Positions 60,229 through 64,000 of a stretch of 64,000 nucleotides of DNA are shown in pieces; the first letter of the stretch is position 1; every line of letters starts with the position of its first letter. The notes under the pieces were generated by a model that did not search any database, was not told where the DNA came from, and saw nothing but the letters and a program-made list of their open reading frames with translations. The DNA is from Anticarsia gemmatalis (lineage: Eukaryota > Arthropoda > Insecta > Lepidoptera > Erebidae), in contig NC_134751.1 in the NCBI RefSeq assembly GCF_050436995.1, positions 2,790,001 through 2,854,000 of the forward strand. Reading direction: 5' to 3'. The translations under genes were made by a program, and so were the position numbers.

Positions 60229-62559
60229 ATTCAAATAGGTGTCTGGACACACACTAGGAATGTTATAATACACTAAGAATGTTTTAAACTCCCACCATAT
60301 AGGTTATAACGGCAAAAGATAACAAACCAGCCGTTAAAAGAGTTCTCCATCAAATTGTTCTTTAGATTAAAAATGTAACATAGCAACTTTCGCATTCAAA
60401 CTAGTACTTAGCAAAAATTAGTGTACAAACATGCTAGTTAGGATTATACAACAAAGAGCGGCCCGTATCGTTAAACACTGTGTTTATCTTTTTCGTAGAT
60501 ATTTTAACTACGAGTTGAGCAACATTTTGGTACCGGATACTGCAATTAGCATGCAGATTTACAATGAAACCATTTTTTTTTGCATCAAACCCTAATTTGC
60601 AATTTTTTTTGGTTGTTTAGAGAAAATACTTTGTCGTAAAGCTTTGATAGAAATTATTTTATTACAATCTCGTAATATGTGGCTAACAAACACATATTTG
60701 ACAGCAAACTAATATCGTGATTGCAATCAGCACCATTGGCTAGTTTTCATCTATCTATCTTACTTAAGACTATACTGTCTCTTTACACATCCATTTTCTT
60801 TTGCTCTCTGTTTGCTTTTAGCATAAGTATGTCTAAAGATATTTTACTTTATTTATTTATTAGACTACAAAATAATCACAATAAGTATATTTTAACAATT
60901 TTCACAAATACGAAAAAAAGATAATACATACTCATCAAAAAAACACTCAATAATAATTTAATAACGAAGCAGCAATTGAAACGTAACCTAAAAATTCTAA
61001 CAAGCCATACCGTATTACAAGGCGGTATTAAAAGCGGTTGAAAAGAAGACAAAAGCAAATAGCCAATAATAATGGTTATTATCGCAAATACCCCGACGTC
61101 TTGCATGATGTGGGATTAGATAACCAATCGTAGGATTGCGGTTCGGAGATCGCTCCTAACGGTATGTTGGGACGACTTTGAGACGCAGATACGATACTTG
61201 GCTGCTTAGTTTAGTGCCTATGAGAATATTTTTAGGCATTGTGGAGTTATATCACAAAAAAATAATTATTTTTTCACTATTTTTATATACATCTAACCTG
61301 TATCTATTGTATAGGATTAAACGCCAAAGGGATTAATTTTATCTTTACTCAAGTAAGCCAAGAACGCTTGCCAAAGTTAATGCAAGCTATTTACTCTATC
61401 TAATGAACTAATAACTTTACAGCTAAATAATCTTAGAAATAATATTTTTGCATCTTCATTTTCAAATAAGCAATTAACTCTTATTCTAAAATTTAATTAC
61501 TATACTTAATTCTATATTTATGTAAATAAATTGATCAATTTAAGCCCATTTATTTAGCTATTAAGATATTATACAGTGTCTTAATTATCCTTAAACTTAA
61601 AGCTATCCTTTTACTCAGCTAATATATTTTGAAAGATCTGAGTAATTACATATTTAGTAGTCATAACTTGCAAACCAATCTTGAAATCAAAAATGATTAG
61701 GCAGTAAACTTCTTTATAGCTAGTCTACGCATAGATAGTCACGAACCATGGGCGTAGTCAAACTATCCATAGGATGGATAACTGTACACATTTAGGCTGC
61801 TTCCACACTGGCGTCTCACTTGATCGTACAATTAATTAGCTGGTATTCGAACACTTGCATGATAAATAATATATTAATATTAAGGAATTAAGGGCATTTT
61901 TTCAATTTAATAATACTAACAACTTATTTAATTCAACTGTTTACTAGTTCAACTTTTTAATAGTTGGAAATGAGTGTTAAAAAACGTGATCAAATCCTTA
62001 ATTGCTTGCGATATAGATTAACCTCTATTAGTTAGTTATTTCTGTCTATGTTCTCGGGCTAAGACGCTTTAGGCACAAAAATTGCACCTTTGTTTTCCCC
62101 TCAATAGAACACAGCATTCTTTTTTTTTTGTTTTGTTTAAGTACTAGTAATAATAATCTATTTTTGGTTACGGATTCTAATTCTGCAAGTATAACAATAA
62201 AAAGTCTCTGTTCACACAATCCAATACGACTGCAGTCTTAGTTGCGCAGTGTCATGTCCCAGGGCGTGATAAGCCGAACTGGCGCGAGATGTATAGCGAG
62301 TCAGATCGATGCTTGTTACTCGATAGCTCTACAACCGACCAGTCTCTACACTTCACACTTTGTTTTACTAACGACTTAGAAACGAGAAAATACATAGTGC
62401 TTTTACGTAGAGAATAACTGATAGAACAAATGATAGACATACTGGTTGAGATTTTAACCCCGAGTTAAGATATGCGAGTTTTAAAAGTGTGTGATTGTTG
62501 ATTATTAATAAATTAATATTTCTTCGTACATATTAGGATGTTGGGATTAACGCAAATAC
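60229..62559. other. AT-rich DNA, no gene seen
   Basis: GGCTGCTTCCACACTGGCG at about 61794-61812 resembles a MITE end, but no partner end is found. Frames of 62-76 codons here are unrecognised. Confidence 0.45.
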
Positions 62560-62590
62560 GCATTTAACCACTATGTGCCTGACGTTTCGG
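62560..62590 (+). repeat. Dispersed repeat word, copy 3 of 3
   Basis: GCATTTAACCACTATGTGCC then TGACGTTTCGG; partner of 13330 and 49644. Confidence 0.5.
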
Positions 62591-63020
62591 CGCAGGTTAC
62601 ACTTAGCCAACATCGCTATAATAAACATTGAACGCAATAAAAGTCCTGATGTCTCTCTATAGTTGAAATATCCGTAATATGTTCTTACGCATATTTTGAA
62701 TAGCTCTGAAAATTATACTGTTAATTTAATTATAGTTAATTATAATGGTAATTTGACTGCATGATTTAAAAATGTGTTAATATTTAGGTATACCTATAAT
62801 GAACTCTGGTTCAGAGTTAGGATAACACCGATTGAAATTATGAATGCACTAGGACTCTACGGACTGAAAAATATATGAGCCGTGATATGAAGACATGCAA
62901 TTCTTATCTCTTCAGGTATGAGGAAAATAACCTTCCGTCTCCAGAGGTCAAGTGACCTAACATGTTAGGTAGATGTTTATTACGGCTAGTAGCATGTCCT
63001 AACACTACATATGAGAGATA
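62591..63020. other. AT-rich DNA, no gene seen
   Basis: Nothing recognised. Confidence 0.45.
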
Positions 63021-63049
63021 GTAGTGTCTGGAATTTTGCCACCTAACTG
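63021..63049 (-). pseudogene. Second, deleted piece of the aldehyde dehydrogenase relic
   Basis: On the minus strand AGTTAGGTGGCAAAATTCC then AGACACTAC matches AGTTAGGTGGTAAATCTCC and CCAGACACCG at 63201-63237, with about ten bases missing between AAA and CCAGACAC. It encodes LGGK then PDT and soon stops. It suggests a local duplication of the relic. Confidence 0.4.
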
Positions 63050-63137
63050 CGGTAACGAAGAGGAGTTTATAGAATAAATCCTAAAGTAAATATTCTATTA
63101 CTATCTTGAAGGTATATGTATCTTTGTGATAGAATCA

Positions 63138-63175
63138 TCATTCGTTTGATAGTCGATAGGAGTAGGAAAGTGCCC
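63138..63175 (-). mobile_element. M1 left-end fragment
   Basis: On the minus strand TTTCCTACTCCTATCGACTA and TCAAACG resemble the M1 left end (TCTCTACTACTATCGACTAC, CAACCGG). It begins where the aldehyde dehydrogenase similarity ends. Confidence 0.4.
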
Positions 63176-63323
63176 CTTTATCAACTGCAATTTTAAAATC
63201 GGTGTCTGGTATATTAGGAGATTTACCACCTAACTTAGTCTCTATGTGATTTATATGTGATACTGTTTCTTGAGCAGCTACTAATAATGGTTTTGCTGTT
63301 TCACCTATTACCATTCCTAGCAT
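63170..63323 (-). pseudogene. Aldehyde dehydrogenase-like relic
   Basis: The minus-strand frame reads IGETAKPLLVAAQ, then 11 residues to KLGGKSPNI, then PDTDFKIAVDKGAL. This matches the order of the aldehyde dehydrogenase family around TGST...LELGGKSPNI..DxDxxxAV, and the spacing from the G of the GST-like word to the L of LGGK (25 residues) equals that in the family. The glutamate of the ELGGK motif, the catalytic general base, is Lys here, and two residues after SPNI are missing. The catalytic-Cys region that should follow is cut off where an M1 fragment begins. It is a broken relic, not an active enzyme; a processed copy or a decayed exon are both possible. Confidence 0.55.
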
Positions 63324-63549
63324 ATAATTATTAACAAGCTTAACCGCGACATTTATGTTAGTTTAATACACAGAAATTACTGTAACTAACAGTACACTAT
63401 AAAAGTTAAACAGAACTAAACCTACATTACTTATGTGTATCATCATTAAACTTCATTACCATAACCACCGTTAAGGTAGAGTTCTATTTCTGATGATTTT
63501 CAAATAAGGTTTACGTAGTCCTACTCCCAAAGGTGATTTTCTACCAAAA
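63324..63549. other. No gene seen
   Basis: The relic frame stays open upstream to a TAA at about 63360 but the similarity is lost. Confidence 0.4.
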
Positions 63550-63683
63550 TAGACTATCGACGCTCAAGAAGTTATCGATAAATTTTGGATGAAAAACTGA
63601 TCAGCGCCCCTAGCGTATTGAACATGAACTATATATTTTAAAAGTCAAATGCTCACTATTTGATAATACCAAATGTAAGCAGT
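63550..63683 (+). mobile_element. M1 copy, first of a pair, diverged
   Basis: AGACTATCGACGCTC, GTTATCGATAAATTTTGGAT, CTGATCAGCGCCCCTAGCG and ATTTTAAAAGTCAAATGCTC follow the family order. The ends are decayed. Confidence 0.7.
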
Positions 63684-63727
63684 AATATTATTGATACTAT
63701 AAGTGACTATAACTGGTAATATTACCT

Positions 63728-63860
63728 GATAATTATCGACCAATTTTGTGTGAAAATCTGATCAGCGCCTCTAGCGGGCGCCTAAAAACCATTTTTGTAG
63801 TACATCTTAGATGTCTAACTTCTCGATACTTTATAGTACCTACTGTAGAAAATCTTGCTG
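63728..63860 (+). mobile_element. M1 copy, second of a pair
   Basis: ATAATTATCGACCAATTTTG, CTGATCAGCGCCTCTAGCGG, GCGCC, GTAGTACATCTTAGATGTC, TCTCGATACTTTATAGTACC and ACTGTAGAAAATCTTGCT. The left end is missing. Confidence 0.78.
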
Positions 63861-64000
63861 CGACCTTAAAAACCCTAAGTCGATATGTTTATAACCACTA
63901 AGGGACGAGACTTATACCATGAATGAATAAAGAATTGCCTTTTGAACGGGAATATTAAAATAATGTAAATGAAAGGTAGCGGTGAGATCAAAAAGGTTCT
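63861..64000. other. No feature seen at the window edge
   Basis: Nothing recognised. Confidence 0.5.

Noticed and set aside
61794..61812. GGCTGCTTCCACACTGGCG as a MITE end
   Set aside because: No inverted partner or target duplication was found within 1-2 kb.
63324..63360. KLVNNYMLG word upstream of the relic as a hydroxyisobutyrate dehydrogenase motif
   Set aside because: The following residues fit aldehyde dehydrogenase better in order and spacing; the KLVNN match is short and probably chance.
1..64000. CRISPR arrays, rRNA, viral or bacterial insert
   Set aside because: No regularly spaced direct repeats, rRNA words, viral genes or dense prokaryote-like coding are visible.

Overview
This window looks like nuclear DNA from a lepidopteran insect, most likely a moth. 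The evidence is indirect. It is roughly two-thirds A+T by eye. It carries Helitron-like elements with the lepidopteran-style ends TCTATACTAATATTATAAAG and GCGGGTCAGCTAG, tRNA-derived SINEs of the kind common in moths, a short block of the insect telomere repeat (TTAGG on the minus strand), and many copies of a short inverted-repeat element. No complete, confident host protein-coding gene is visible. The long open frames are not convincing as genes; several lie inside repeats. The window is best read as a large intergenic stretch or part of a very long intron.

Layout. 1-8,700: a tRNA-derived SINE, three Helitrons, several short TIR elements (called M1 here) and a TTAGG-type block. 8,700-22,500: mostly anonymous AT-rich DNA with a foldback M1 copy, another Helitron, two SINE pieces and a Helitron-like 3' end. 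22,500-30,150: two M1 copies, an unidentified coding-like segment (24,771-24,975) and a GC-richer promoter-like patch near 29,560-29,760. 30,153-31,583: the best-defined object, a hAT transposon with a perfect 8-bp target duplication. It still holds pieces of its transposase and is split by a 434-bp CpG-rich Harbinger-type MITE with its own TAA duplication. 33,100-36,100: a TATA/initiator promoter candidate and two related TAA/TTA-flanked MITEs, one containing a perfect 29-bp hairpin. 38,800-39,680: two Helitrons of different body. 40,200-54,360: a LINE/SINE tail, GC-rich patches, competing hairpins and M1 copies. 54,360-64,000: a SINE, many M1 copies and a degraded aldehyde dehydrogenase-like segment at 63,170-63,323.

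The main story is nesting and decay of transposons. M1 occurs about twenty times (often with TA at its ends, and three times as same-orientation neighbours), a Helitron abuts a broken M1, a Harbinger MITE sits in a hAT transposase, and an M1 fragment truncates an aldehyde dehydrogenase relic. I found no CRISPR array, rRNA, functional tRNA or viral gene, and nothing I would call a new biological system. The best leads are the nested hAT element, the foldback and hairpin elements, the aldehyde dehydrogenase relic and the promoter candidate.
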